Positions 49,254 to 57,276 are shown, counted from the first letter of the stretch. The stretch is DNA of 64,000 nucleotides from Nocardiopsis trehalosi NBRC 14201 (GCF_001552555.1 NZ_BCRK01000006.1:1-64000), one strand, 5' to 3'. A program made the numbers and translations. Notes: generated by a model not told the origin, from the letters alone.

Positions 49254-49658
49254 ATGGAGGGACGCGACCCCGCGAGGGCGCGCCGGGAACCGGCCCAGGT
49301 CCAGGCCGAGATCGAGCGTACGCAGCGGCGGCTGGCGGCGGCGATCGACGGGATCACCGACCGCACCAACCCGCGCAACGTCGCGCGGCGCGGGTTCGAC
49401 CGCGTGCGCGACGTCGGCGGCCACCTCGCCGAGGAGGCCCGGGTGCTCGTGTCGGGCGGCGGCGCGGTGCGCGGCGAGAGCCACGAGATCGAGCCGCCCG
49501 AGGGCACCGTCCGGCTCCGCGGCGACGGTGAGGTGGTCACCACCTACACCGCGCGCGGGCCGCTGCCGACCGAGGTGCTGATCCTCGGCGCCGGCGTCGG
49601 CCTGGTGGTCGTCATCGGTGTGGTGGCGCTGGTCCGCAGGCGGGCCCGGAGGGGCTGA
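49254..49658 (+). CDS. DUF3618 domain membrane protein
   Basis: 134 residues: helical N-terminus with VQAEIERTQRRLAAAIDGITDRTNPRNVARRG (the DUF3618 pattern), a polar middle, and one C-terminal transmembrane helix (about 105-127) ending in an Arg-rich tail. No function known. It follows the phosphatidyltransferase gene by 17 nt and may share its transcript. Confidence 0.75.
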   Translation: MEGRDPARARREPAQVQAEIERTQRRLAAAIDGITDRTNPRNVARRGFDRVRDVGGHLAEEARVLVSGGGAVRGESHEIEPPEGTVRLRGDGEVVTTYTARGPLPTEVLILGAGVGLVVVIGVVALVRRRARRG

Positions 49659-49671
49659 CCGGCCGGAGTTC

Positions 49672-49705
49672 AGGAGGGGGAGGGGCGTGGGCCCCTCCCC
49701 CTCCT
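49672..49705. terminator. Terminator between convergent genes
   Basis: 15-bp perfect stem (AGGAGGGGGAGGGGC / GCCCCTCCCCCTCCT) with a GTGG loop, in the 67-bp gap between the DUF3618 gene and the convergent PLP-enzyme gene. Confidence 0.7.
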
Positions 49706-49725
49706 CCGTCATGCCCGGGGCGGCC

Positions 49726-50931
49726 TCAGAGGAACGCCCGGCCCTCGCCGCGGTAGGTGGGGACGGCGGTGGCGGCGCCGGGGCCGTCGACCAGGTGGAG
49801 TTCGCTGAACCGCTCGCACAGCTCGCCGGCCTTGGCGTGGCGGAACCAGACCCGGTCGCCGATGGCCAGGGTGTCGGCGGCGGCGCCGAGCAGCGGGGTC
49901 TGCACCTCGCCCGCGCCCTCCGTCCCGCTGTAGGCCAGGCCGGCGGGCAGGTGGGGGACCGGCAGGCGGTCGGCGCCGGGCGCGCCCGACGCGGGGTACC
50001 CGCCGCCCAGGGCGGTCACCGCGCCGCGGCGCGGGCGGCGCACCACCGGCAGCGCGAACAGCGCCGCCGGCCGCGCGGTGACGCCGCGGTAGTGGTCGAA
50101 CAGCGCCGGCTGGTAGAGGCCGGAGCCCGCCGCGACCTCGGTGACGGCGCGCTCCCGGACGGTGGTGTGCACGCTGCCGGTACCGCCCCCGTTGACGAAG
50201 CGCAGGTCGGCGACGTCGCGCACGGCGCGGACCAGGGCCGCGCGCCGCCGGGCCAGCTCGGTCCGCGAGTGCCGCTGCACCCACCGCACCGCGCGGGCGC
50301 GCAGCGGGCGCCCGGGGGGCGCGTCGCCGACCCCGGCGATCTGCGCCTCGTAGGCCATGAGTCCGTCCAGCAGCAGACCGGGCCGGGCGGCCACCGCGCG
50401 GGCCAGCGCGGCGGCCTGCTCGGGTGTGCGGACGGGGGAGCGCAGCGCCCCGATGCGCAGCCGGGGGCCGAGGGGCTGCCAGCTCGTGTCGATGTCCAGG
50501 CAGACCCGCACCGGGTGGGCGGGGTCGGCCCCGGCGGCGGCGATCATGTCGAGGTGGGCGGGGTCGTCGACCATCACCGTGATCCGGGCGGCCGCGACCG
50601 GGTCGGCGGCGAGCCGGGCCAGGGCGGCGCGGTCGGCGGTGGGGTAGGCGACGAGCACGTCGTCGCTCACCGGGCCGTCCGGGCCGTCGGCGGCCAGCCA
50701 CAGCGCCTCGGGGAGCGTGTAGGCCATCACGCCGGAGAACCCGGGCAGGGCCAGGACCTCCCGGAGCAGGTGCCGGCAGCGGACGGACTTGCTGGCGACG
50801 CGGACGGGGGTGCCGCCGGCGCGCCGGACCAGGTCGGCCGCGTTCGCGCGGAACGCGGCCATGTCGACGGCGGCGAAGGGGGGTTCGAGATGGCGGGTCG
50901 CCGCGTCGAGGCGGTCGCGCGCGCGTGTCAT
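49726..50931 (-). CDS. Alanine-racemase-fold PLP enzyme (amino acid deaminase/aldolase type)
   Basis: 401 residues. N-terminal TIM-barrel of the alanine racemase/D-threonine aldolase fold with the Schiff-base Lys in RVASKSVRC (about 44-52), VCLDIDTSWQPLGPRLRIGAL in the middle and a C-terminal beta domain (ALGGGYPASG, VWFRHAKAGELCERF) with metal-binding-like His/Cys of D-threonine aldolases. Substrate unknown. ATG at 50931; no ribosome site was found, so the start is less certain. Confidence 0.75.
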   Translation of the reverse strand: MTRARDRLDAATRHLEPPFAAVDMAAFRANAADLVRRAGGTPVRVASKSVRCRHLLREVLALPGFSGVMAYTLPEALWLAADGPDGPVSDDVLVAYPTADRAALARLAADPVAAARITVMVDDPAHLDMIAAAGADPAHPVRVCLDIDTSWQPLGPRLRIGALRSPVRTPEQAAALARAVAARPGLLLDGLMAYEAQIAGVGDAPPGRPLRARAVRWVQRHSRTELARRRAALVRAVRDVADLRFVNGGGTGSVHTTVRERAVTEVAAGSGLYQPALFDHYRGVTARPAALFALPVVRRPRRGAVTALGGGYPASGAPGADRLPVPHLPAGLAYSGTEGAGEVQTPLLGAAADTLAIGDRVWFRHAKAGELCERFSELHLVDGPGAATAVPTYRGEGRAFL

Positions 50932-51074
50932 GCGCCGAGCATGCCACATTTCGTGAAATCTGTTCGTGTTCGTCCGCCTCCGGGTGCGGGCGACCCCGCC
51001 CGGACGCGCGCCCGGCGCGGATACCCTGGGACGACGCCCGACCCGCCCACCCACCCACCCGGGAGACCGCAGCC

Positions 51075-51956
51075 ATGAGCGACCGAGCACCCGACCGCGC
51101 GTACGTGCTGACCCTGTCGTGCCCCGACAGCCGCGGCATCGTCGCCGGCGTGGCCAACCTGCTCGCCGACCGGGGCTGCAACATCACCGAGAGCCAGCAG
51201 TACGGCGATCCCTACACCGGCCGGTTCTTCCTGCGCATGGAGTTCGACGCCGACGACCGCCCCGGTGCCGCCCCGGCCGCCGAGGACGAGCTGCGCGGGG
51301 CGTTCGCCGCCCTGGCGGGCGGGCTCGGCCTCGAATGGGAGCTGCGCCGCCGCGACCAGCGGCCGCGCGTGCTGGTCATGGTCTCCAAGTTCGGCCACTG
51401 CCTCAACGACCTGCTCTACCGGCAGCGCAGCGGGCTCCTCGACGCCGACATCGCGGCCGTGGTGTCCAACCACCCCGATCTGGAGTTCCTCGCCCGCTCC
51501 TACGGGGTCGACTTCCACCACCTGCCCGTCGACCCCGCCACCAAGCGCGCGCAGGAGGCCCGGCTGCTCGAACTGGTCGACGCCCACGACGTCGACCTGG
51601 TGGTGCTCGCCCGCTACATGCAGGTGCTGTCGTCGGACCTGTGCGCGAAGATGTCCGGCCGCATCATCAACATCCACCACTCCTTCCTGCCGAGCTTCAA
51701 GGGCGCCAAGCCCTACCACCAGGCGCACGCGCGCGGGGTCAAGCTGATCGGGGCCACCGCCCACTACGTCACGGCCGACCTGGACGAGGGCCCCATCATC
51801 GAGCAGGAGATCTCCCGGGTCGACCACACCCACAGCCCCGAGCGGCTCGCCGCGATCGGCCGCGACCTGGAGTCCGTCGCGCTGGCGCGCGCGGTCAACT
51901 GGCACGCCCAGCGGCGGGTGCTGCTGAACGGGCACAAGACCGTCGTGTTCGGCTGA
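51075..51956 (+). CDS. purU: Formyltetrahydrofolate deformylase
   Basis: 293 residues. N-terminal ACT domain (YVLTLSCPDSRGIVAGVANLLADRGCNI) and a C-terminal formyltransferase-like domain with INIHHSFLPSFKGAKPYHQAHARGVKLIGATAHYV, which includes the catalytic Asn-His-Asp set (IIN..H, and D in DEGPII). It hydrolyses 10-formyl-THF to formate and THF, balancing one-carbon pools. ATG at 51075 with GGGAG upstream; TACCCT at about 51022 may be the -10. Confidence 0.95.
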   Translation: MSDRAPDRAYVLTLSCPDSRGIVAGVANLLADRGCNITESQQYGDPYTGRFFLRMEFDADDRPGAAPAAEDELRGAFAALAGGLGLEWELRRRDQRPRVLVMVSKFGHCLNDLLYRQRSGLLDADIAAVVSNHPDLEFLARSYGVDFHHLPVDPATKRAQEARLLELVDAHDVDLVVLARYMQVLSSDLCAKMSGRIINIHHSFLPSFKGAKPYHQAHARGVKLIGATAHYVTADLDEGPIIEQEISRVDHTHSPERLAAIGRDLESVALARAVNWHAQRRVLLNGHKTVVFG

Positions 51957-51976
51957 CCCGCGCGCGGGCGCCCGGC

Positions 51977-52531
51977 TCAGCCGGCCGGGTCGTCGGCGAT
52001 GCCGGTGACCTCGATGTCCACCCGCACCCGGTGCCAGCCCAGGTGCGCCCGGCCGGCCGTGCGCACCGCCCGGCGCAGCGCCGCCGAGGTCTCGGGGATG
52101 GGCGCGCCCACCCGCAGGTGCGCGGCCACCCGCACCGCGACCCCGTCGCCGGTCTCCTCCATGTCGCGCACCCGCACCCGGGCGACCCCGGGGACCTCCT
52201 CGGCGGCCGTGCGCAGCAGCGCGGCGGCGGCGAACCGGCGCACGTGCGTGGTGCCGGCCTCGGCGCCGGCCACCGGCAGCAGCCGGCCGCTGCGCGGATC
52301 GGACCGCACCACCCGCATCACGTCGTCGAGCAGGTTCGGCGGCGCGGTCACGGTGTCGGCGGCGAGTTCGTCGCGCGCCGCCGACAGCGGGGCGTGGTCG
52401 CGGGCGGCGGCCCGGCAGTGCGGGCAGGTCCGCTCGTGCGCGGTGGGGGCGCCGGCGCGCAGGTGCGCCAGCAGCGTGTCGAGGTCGGTGCCGCAGGGCA
52501 GCCGGTCGGGGCCGGCGGGGTCTACCGCCAT
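51977..52531 (-). CDS. Putative anti-sigma factor: zinc finger fused to Asp23-like domain
   Basis: 184 residues. Residues 1-50 contain C13 and H32-x3-C36-x2-C39, the zinc-anti-sigma (ZAS) motif. Residues 75-184 alternate helix and strands (AAALLRTAAEEVPGVARVRV, VAVRVAAHLRVGAPIPETSAALRRAV, VDIEVTGI) in the manner of Asp23/Gls24 proteins. ATG at 52531 lies inside the end of the upstream ECF sigma gene (10-bp overlap), so it is co-translated. I infer it binds that sigma factor and links it to the Asp23 operon. Confidence 0.7.
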   Translation of the reverse strand: MAVDPAGPDRLPCGTDLDTLLAHLRAGAPTAHERTCPHCRAAARDHAPLSAARDELAADTVTAPPNLLDDVMRVVRSDPRSGRLLPVAGAEAGTTHVRRFAAAALLRTAAEEVPGVARVRVRDMEETGDGVAVRVAAHLRVGAPIPETSAALRRAVRTAGRAHLGWHRVRVDIEVTGIADDPAG

Positions 52532-53070
52532 GGTCGCAGCGCCTCCACAAGGTGGGTACGGGCGCGGTGAATCCGGCCGCGTACGGCGTTCGGGGTAGCG
52601 TCGACGGTCTCGGCGATCTCCTCGTAGCTCATGTCCTCCAACTCCCGCAGGACCCAGCGCACCCGCTGCGGGGGCGGGAGGTCGGCCAGCGCCCGGGCGA
52701 GCGCGTCGCGCAGCCCCCCGGCCACGGTGTACTGCTCGGGGCCCGCGGCGGCGCTCCGCGGCTCCTCGACCGTATCGGCGGGCGTCTCCGGGACGCGCGC
52801 CCGCAGCGCGTTGAGCGCGCGCCGCGTGACGATCCGGTAGAGCCACGCCCGGAACACCCCCGGGTCGTCCAGCCCGGGCAGCCCCCGCCACGCCGCCACC
52901 AGCGCCTCCTGGGCGGCGTCGGCGGCGTCCACGGGATCGCCCAGGACGCGCAGGGCGATGCGGTAGACGGTGTCCTGGTGGCGGCGCACCAGGGCCTCGA
53001 AGGCGGCGGGGTCGCCGTCCTGCGCACGGACCACCAACGGGTCGTCCGGCGTCCGCGAACCGGCGGTCAT
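52522..53070 (-). CDS. ECF RNA polymerase sigma factor
   Basis: 182 residues. Region 2: AFEALVRRHQDTVYRIALRVLGDPVDAADAAQEALVAAW; region 4: LRELEDMSYEEIAETVDATPNAVRGRIHRARTHLVEAL. Overlaps the putative anti-sigma gene. ATG at 53070 is chosen; GGGAGG is about 13 nt upstream, rather far, and a GTG at 53091 is an alternative. Divergent from the Asp23 operon across about 300 bp, which it may control. Confidence 0.88.
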   Translation of the reverse strand: MTAGSRTPDDPLVVRAQDGDPAAFEALVRRHQDTVYRIALRVLGDPVDAADAAQEALVAAWRGLPGLDDPGVFRAWLYRIVTRRALNALRARVPETPADTVEEPRSAAAGPEQYTVAGGLRDALARALADLPPPQRVRWVLRELEDMSYEEIAETVDATPNAVRGRIHRARTHLVEALRPWR

Positions 53071-53369
53071 CGGTCGGCCGTCACCTCCCACCCCTCAACG
53101 GCACGTTACAACGCGCCTCTTATTGATTACACTCGGTAGCGCTAAGGTGAAGGGGATTCACCCCGAGTGGGGTGTGTCGCGCATCACACGTGTCCGGCCG
53201 TGAGGCATGGGGGGCCATCCGTGTCCTTAGTGCGTGACGGCGGCGCCGTCCCGGCCCGCCGAACCGACCGACCAGGGGCCGGCCGTGGCGCGGACCACCG
53301 CGCCCGGCGCGGACGCACCGCGGCGCGCCGCACGGCCCGCCGCGCACGCACTGACGAGGAAGTGGGAAC
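53071..53369. other. Divergent promoter region of the envelope-stress module
   Basis: AT-rich part at about 53115-53150 with TTGATTACAC and TAAGGT (-10-like on the plus strand); the -35 spacing is poor for the housekeeping sigma. A CACCCC-GAGT-GGGGTG inverted repeat lies at about 53160-53175. The remainder to 53369 is GC-rich with no gene I can support. Confidence 0.35.
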
Positions 53370-53864
53370 GTGACCGACACCAAGTCCGAAGCCAAGGTGC
53401 CCGGAGCGCGCGACGTGCCCGAGGGCGCGCGCGGCGGGCGGGACCTCGTCACCGCCAACGGCCGCACCTCGATCGCCGACCACGTCGTCGCCAAGATCGC
53501 GGGCATGACCGCCCGCGAGGTCGGCGGGGTCCACCGCATGGGCGGCGGAGCCGCGCGCGCGTTCGGCGCGGTGCGCGACCGCATCCCCGGCTCCACCTCG
53601 GTGAACAACGCGGCCCGCGGGGTCGCCGTCGAGGTCGGCGAGCGCCAGGCCGCCATCGACATCGACCTCGTCGTCGAGTACGGCGTCGCCATCCCCGACC
53701 TCGCCTCCGCGGTGCGCCGCAACGTCATCACCGGCGTCGAGCGCATGACCGGCCTGGAGGTCACCGAGGTCAACATCACCGTCGACGACATCCACCTGCC
53801 CAACGAGGACGACGACACCGACGACCCCGGGGCCGGCGGGTCCGCCGAGCCCCGGGTGCGGTGA
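53370..53864 (+). CDS. Asp23/Gls24 family envelope stress protein
   Basis: 164 residues with the core pattern NGRTSIADHVVAKIAGMTAREVGGVHRMG, VAVEVGERQAAIDIDLVVEYGVAIPDLASAVRRNVITGVERMTGLEVTEVNITVDDI, then an acidic tail. Asp23 of Staphylococcus coats the membrane through AmaP. GTG at 53370 with an AGGAAGTGG upstream. First gene of a seven-gene run on the plus strand. Confidence 0.92.
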   Translation: MTDTKSEAKVPGARDVPEGARGGRDLVTANGRTSIADHVVAKIAGMTAREVGGVHRMGGGAARAFGAVRDRIPGSTSVNNAARGVAVEVGERQAAIDIDLVVEYGVAIPDLASAVRRNVITGVERMTGLEVTEVNITVDDIHLPNEDDDTDDPGAGGSAEPRVR

Positions 53865-53868
53865 CCCC

Positions 53869-54171
53869 GTGGCCTCCGCGGTGCCGGACGGCGCCGCGAC
53901 GGCGCGGCGCATCGCGGCCGCGGTCCGCGCCCTGCCCGACGTCGCCGGACTGTCCGCCGGGCCGTTCGGCACGGTCGCCACGCCCGACCTCGGCGGTCGG
54001 GTCGAGGGGGTCGCGGTCCGCGCCGACACGGTCGAGATCGCGGTGGTCGCGCGGTGGGGCCGGCCCCTGCCGGGCATCGCCGACGACGTCCGCGCGGCGG
54101 CGGCCGGGCTGCTGCCCGAGGGCGTCGGGGTCCACGTCGACGTCGCCGACGTCGCCACCGGAACGGAGTGA
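53869..54171 (+). CDS. Short Asp23-like protein
   Basis: 100 residues starting at GTG 53869, 4 nt after the preceding stop. The pattern ATARRIAAAVRALPDVAGLSAG...VAVRADTVEIAVVARWGRPLPGIADDVRAAAAGLLPEGVGVHVDVADV follows the helix-strand order of Asp23 in shortened form. No catalytic residues. Probably a diverged paralog in the same complex. Confidence 0.6.
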   Translation: MASAVPDGAATARRIAAAVRALPDVAGLSAGPFGTVATPDLGGRVEGVAVRADTVEIAVVARWGRPLPGIADDVRAAAAGLLPEGVGVHVDVADVATGTE

Positions 54172-54175
54172 CGCC

Positions 54176-54313
54176 ATGGCCGACCACCGCGCCGCCCCCG
54201 GGTACCGGGGCCGGCACCGCAGTCGGGGCCAGGGCCTCCGCGGCCAGCGCCTCCGCAGACAGAGCCTCCAAGGACACGGCCTCCGCACCATCGGAGGGGG
54301 ACGGAAGGGATGA
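54176..54313 (+). CDS. Small basic Arg/Gly/Gln-rich protein (45 aa)
   Basis: ATG at 54176, GGAG 7 nt upstream, TGA at 54311-54313. The product has no hydrophobic core and is dominated by R, G and Q, encoded by degenerate repeats of a GCCTCCGC-type unit. It sits in order between two Asp23-operon genes with ordinary spacing. It may be real, or the sequence may be a spacer. No homolog recognised. Confidence 0.35.
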   Translation: MADHRAAPGYRGRHRSRGQGLRGQRLRRQSLQGHGLRTIGGGRKG

Positions 54314-54316
54314 CCC

Positions 54317-54487
54317 ATGTGGCCGATCGTCGGACTGGCCTTCGGGACGGTGCTGGGCCTCGCCGGAGCGTTCGGCGGGTTCGGGGCCTTCGGGCTGGTA
54401 CTGGTCCTGGGCCTGCTCGGGTTCATCGCGGGCCGCGCCTACGAGGGCGAACTCGACCTGGCCGAACTGTTCACCCGCCGCGGATAG
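54317..54487 (+). CDS. DUF2273 small membrane protein
   Basis: 56 residues, two hydrophobic segments (IVGLAFGTVLGLAGAFGG and FGLVLVLGLLGFIAGRAYEG) and a short polar end. DUF2273 genes lie next to asp23/amaP in Gram-positive bacteria. ATG at 54317, 3 nt after the preceding stop. Confidence 0.8.
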   Translation: MWPIVGLAFGTVLGLAGAFGGFGAFGLVLVLGLLGFIAGRAYEGELDLAELFTRRG

Positions 54488-54515
54488 CGCGGCCGACCGC
54501 GGCGAGGGGGCGGCC

Positions 54516-54914
54516 ATGACCGCCACCGAGGCACCGCCGACCGGGGGCCCGCGCCAGCGGGCACCGCTCGCCCCGCCCGCCGACCGCGGCGCCACCGTCA
54601 TCCGCGACGGCGTGATCGGCCGGATCGCGGCGCGGGCCGCGGCCGAGGTCGACGGCGTCGTCGCGGTCCGGACCCGCCGGGTCGCGGGCGTCGGGGGCGG
54701 CCGGGGCGCGCCGGCCCGGGTGCGGGTGCGCACCAGCGGGCGGTACGTGTTCCTGGCGCTGGAGATCGCCGTCGCCTACCCCCGGCCGGCCCGACGTGTG
54801 GCGCGCGACGTGCGGGTACGTGTCATGGAGCGCGTCGGCCACCTGACCGGCAGATCGGTCCGGCACATCGACATCGAGATCGTGGAACTGCGGCGCGCAC
54901 GGCGCGCACACTGA
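54516..54914 (+). CDS. Asp23/Gls24 family envelope stress protein (second copy)
   Basis: 132 residues, with RGATVIRDGVIGRIAARAAAEVDGVVAVRTRRV, VRVRTSGRYVFLALEIAVAYPRPARRVARDVRVRVMERVGHLTGRSVRHIDIEIVEL. Much more basic than the first copy (many Arg), as often seen in actinobacterial second paralogs. ATG at 54516 with GAGGGGG upstream. Confidence 0.88.
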   Translation: MTATEAPPTGGPRQRAPLAPPADRGATVIRDGVIGRIAARAAAEVDGVVAVRTRRVAGVGGGRGAPARVRVRTSGRYVFLALEIAVAYPRPARRVARDVRVRVMERVGHLTGRSVRHIDIEIVELRRARRAH

Positions 54915-54958
54915 CCGGGCCCCGAACGGGGCCGGTCCGGGACGGGAAGGAAACGGGC

Positions 54959-55564
54959 ATGACGACGGTGGACGACGCACTGAGCGGGCCGGACCCGGCC
55001 GTTGCGCGGCGGGCGCGGCGCGTGGCCGTGCACACCTTCCGGCCGCGGCGGTCCTGGCCCGCGCTGCTGGCCGCGGTCCTCGTCCTGGCCGTCGCCGCCG
55101 TGGCCGCCGCCGAGGTCATCTCGGCGCTCGTCGGTACGCCCCTCCGGCTGCCCGTCACCGGCCCGGCGGTCGACTACGCCGCCTCCACGCGGTGGAGCGA
55201 CCCCACCGTGCAGGCCGCGTCGGCGGTGCTCGCGGTGATCGGCCTGGCCCTCATCGGCCTGGCAGTGGTGCCGGGGCGCGGCCGGTGGACGGTGCTGCGC
55301 ACCGACGACCCCGGCCTCGTGGTGGGGCTGTCGCGACCGGCCCTGCGCCGCACCCTGGCGGCGGCCGCGCACCGCGTCAGCGGGGTGCGCGGGGCGCGGG
55401 TCGCCGTCCAGGGGCGCCGGGTGCGAGTGCGGGTCCGCACCGACCTGCGCGAGCCCGCCCCCCTGCGCGAGGAGGTGGCGGCCGCGGTCCGGGAACGCGT
55501 CGCCGAACTCGCGCCCCTGTACGACCTGAAGGTGTCCACGCGCGTGCGGAATGCGAAGGCGTGA
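54959..55564 (+). CDS. DUF6286 domain membrane protein
   Basis: 201 residues: two transmembrane helices (about 30-58 and 80-105) and a soluble C-terminal domain (TVLRTDDPGLVVGLSRPALRRTLAAAAHRVSGVRGARVAV). The layout matches the DUF6286 proteins of the actinobacterial Asp23 operon. ATG at 54959 with AAGGAAA upstream; the stop overlaps the next gene. Confidence 0.8.
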   Translation: MTTVDDALSGPDPAVARRARRVAVHTFRPRRSWPALLAAVLVLAVAAVAAAEVISALVGTPLRLPVTGPAVDYAASTRWSDPTVQAASAVLAVIGLALIGLAVVPGRGRWTVLRTDDPGLVVGLSRPALRRTLAAAAHRVSGVRGARVAVQGRRVRVRVRTDLREPAPLREEVAAAVRERVAELAPLYDLKVSTRVRNAKA

Positions 55565-56184
55565 TGAGCATGACCCGGACTGACAGGGCCCGCGCCACGG
55601 CGCGCGGCAACCGGTGGGGGCTGGCGCTCCTCGGCGCGCTGCTCGCCGCCGCGGGCGCGGCGGCGCTGGCGGCCGGGCTGGGCGCGTTCGGGGGGCGCGT
55701 CTCCGGCACGACGCCGGCCGGCGGGGCCGCGGCGGTCGGCGCGGTCGGCGTGTGGCCGCCGTACGCGGCGGCCGTCCTCGCGGTCGTGGCGGCCCTGCTG
55801 GCGCTGCGCTGGCTGCTGGTGCAGGGCCGGTCCGACACCGTCGACCGGTTGGCCCTCGACCCCGTCACCCCCGGCGGCGACACGGCCGGCGCCGGCACCA
55901 CCCGCATGGCGGCGGGCGCGGCGCGCGGGGCGTTCGAGGACGAGGTCGGCGACTACCCCGGGGTGCGCCACGCCCGGGCGCGCATGACCGAGTCCGAGCA
56001 CGCGCCGCACGTCCGTCTCGACCTCACCCTGGATGACGACGCCGACGTGCCCGCCGTGTGGCGGCGCGTCCGCGCCGAGGCCCTGGAGAACCTGCGCACG
56101 ACCCTCGAACTCGACCGCCTCCCGGCCGTGGTGCGGCTGTCCATGTCCGCACCCCCCAAGGGCCGCCGGCGGGAGCCCGTCTAG
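55564..56184 (+). CDS. AmaP-like alkaline shock membrane anchor
   Basis: 206 residues. Two N-terminal transmembrane helices (about 18-45 and 66-88) and a cytoplasmic domain with an acidic/His-rich turn (TLDDDADVPAVWRRVRAEALENLRTTL). In Staphylococcus AmaP tethers Asp23 at the membrane. ATG at 55564 overlaps the preceding stop (TGATG). Last gene of the operon. Confidence 0.82.
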   Translation: MSMTRTDRARATARGNRWGLALLGALLAAAGAAALAAGLGAFGGRVSGTTPAGGAAAVGAVGVWPPYAAAVLAVVAALLALRWLLVQGRSDTVDRLALDPVTPGGDTAGAGTTRMAAGAARGAFEDEVGDYPGVRHARARMTESEHAPHVRLDLTLDDDADVPAVWRRVRAEALENLRTTLELDRLPAVVRLSMSAPPKGRRREPV

Positions 56185-56196
56185 ACCACCCCGAGA

Positions 56197-56239
56197 GGGC
56201 GGCGCCGGAGACCACCGGGGGGAGGCTCCGGCGCCGCCC
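56197..56239. repeat. Hairpin repeat copy 1 (14-bp stem, 15-nt loop)
   Basis: Arms GGGCGGCGCCGGAG and CTCCGGCGCCGCCC flank a G-rich loop (ACCACCGGGGGGAGG). Paired with a second similar hairpin at 56290-56332; the two differ mainly by compensating changes. Also a possible terminator for the Asp23 operon. Confidence 0.85.
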
Positions 56240-56289
56240 ACCACCCCCGCGGCGCGCCGCCCGGCGCCCGCACCGATGACCATCCTGGA

Positions 56290-56332
56290 GGGTGGTGCCG
56301 GAGGACTTTGGGGGGAGACTCCGGCACCACCC
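56290..56332. repeat. Hairpin repeat copy 2 (14-bp stem, 15-nt loop)
   Basis: Arms GGGTGGTGCCGGAG and CTCCGGCACCACCC with loop GACTTTGGGGGGAGA. Two C-G pairs of copy 1 are T-A here, so base pairing is preserved. Located 93 bp after copy 1, before the convergent HAD gene. Confidence 0.85.
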
Positions 56333-56452
56333 GAACCCCACCCCCCGACCCCCGCCCTACCCAAGTCCGGACCTCGAGTGGCCGCGAACGGTCCTCCGTC
56401 AGCGCCCGGCTCCCCGGCCGCAGTAGGCGGAGCCCGTCGCGCTCCCACCGCG

Positions 56453-57145
56453 TCAGGAGTGCAGGGCCGCCAGGACGGCGTCGGTGTCGGTGAGGTCGGC
56501 GAGCACCGTGTGGGCGCCCAGGGCGCGCAGCGCGTCGGGGGCGGTGGCCCCCGTCGCGACCGCCACGATGCGGGCGCCCCCGTGCAGCGCGGCCAGGACG
56601 TCGTTGGGGCTGTCGCCGACGAGGACGGTGGTGTCGGCGGTGAACTCCACGCCGGTGCGCTCGGCCACCCGGCGGCGGGCGACCCGCACCAGCTCCGGGC
56701 GGTCCATGTGGTCGTCGCCGTAGCCGCCCGCCGCGAAGTCGACCAGCCCGTCGAGCCCGAACGCCGCCAGCTTCCGCTCGGCGTTGCGCCGGGCGTTCCC
56801 GGTGAGCAGCGACGACACGGTGTCGGGGTCGTCGGCGCAGCGGAGCAGCGCCTCGCGCGCGCCGGGCAGTACCCGGCCGCGCGCCGCGAGGTCGGCGGCG
56901 CGCTCGGCGTAGACCCGGTCCTGCACGTCGAGGAACGCGGCGAACTCGCCGTCGGCCGGTTCGATGCCGTTGGCGAGCGCGGTGTCGTGGAACCACTGCC
57001 ACTCGGTCCGGCCCGGCCCCCGCGTGACGGTGTGCTCGGCCAGCCCGGTGTGGGCGGCGAAGGCCGCCGCGAACACCTCGCGGCCGATGTCGTCCACGTC
57101 CAGCAGGGTCTTGTCGATGTCCCACAGCACCAGCCGCTTGCCCAC
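56453..57145 (-). CDS. HAD-family hydrolase
   Basis: 230 residues. Motif I DIDKTLLD (nucleophile Asp), motif II LLTGN, and motif IV VLVGDSPNDVLAAL are clear. The size and cap position fit phosphoglycolate-phosphatase-like HADs with a C1 cap. GTG at 57145 is chosen because GGGGGAG lies 3-4 nt upstream; the frame extends further without a signal. Substrate unknown. Confidence 0.88.
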   Translation of the reverse strand: MGKRLVLWDIDKTLLDVDDIGREVFAAAFAAHTGLAEHTVTRGPGRTEWQWFHDTALANGIEPADGEFAAFLDVQDRVYAERAADLAARGRVLPGAREALLRCADDPDTVSSLLTGNARRNAERKLAAFGLDGLVDFAAGGYGDDHMDRPELVRVARRRVAERTGVEFTADTTVLVGDSPNDVLAALHGGARIVAVATGATAPDALRALGAHTVLADLTDTDAVLAALHS

Positions 57146-57257
57146 GCGCTCCCCCTTGTCGTGACCGTGCTGCCACGGTAGCCGACCCCCAGCCGGCCCC
57201 CACCGCCCCGGCGCGGGCGGCGCGACGTCGGCCCCGGGGGTGCACACCGGGTCGACC

Positions 57258-57276
57258 TGAGGCTAGGCTTACCTAC
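57258..57276. promoter_or_regulatory. Iron box (IdeR/DmdR1-type) upstream of the FhuF-like gene
   Basis: TGAGGCTAGGCTTACCTAC agrees with the 19-bp consensus TTAGGTTAGGCTAACCTAA at 15 of 19 positions, including the whole central TAGGCT-ACCTA block. It lies 33 bp before the ATG. Repression by iron-loaded DmdR1/IdeR is predicted. Confidence 0.75.
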
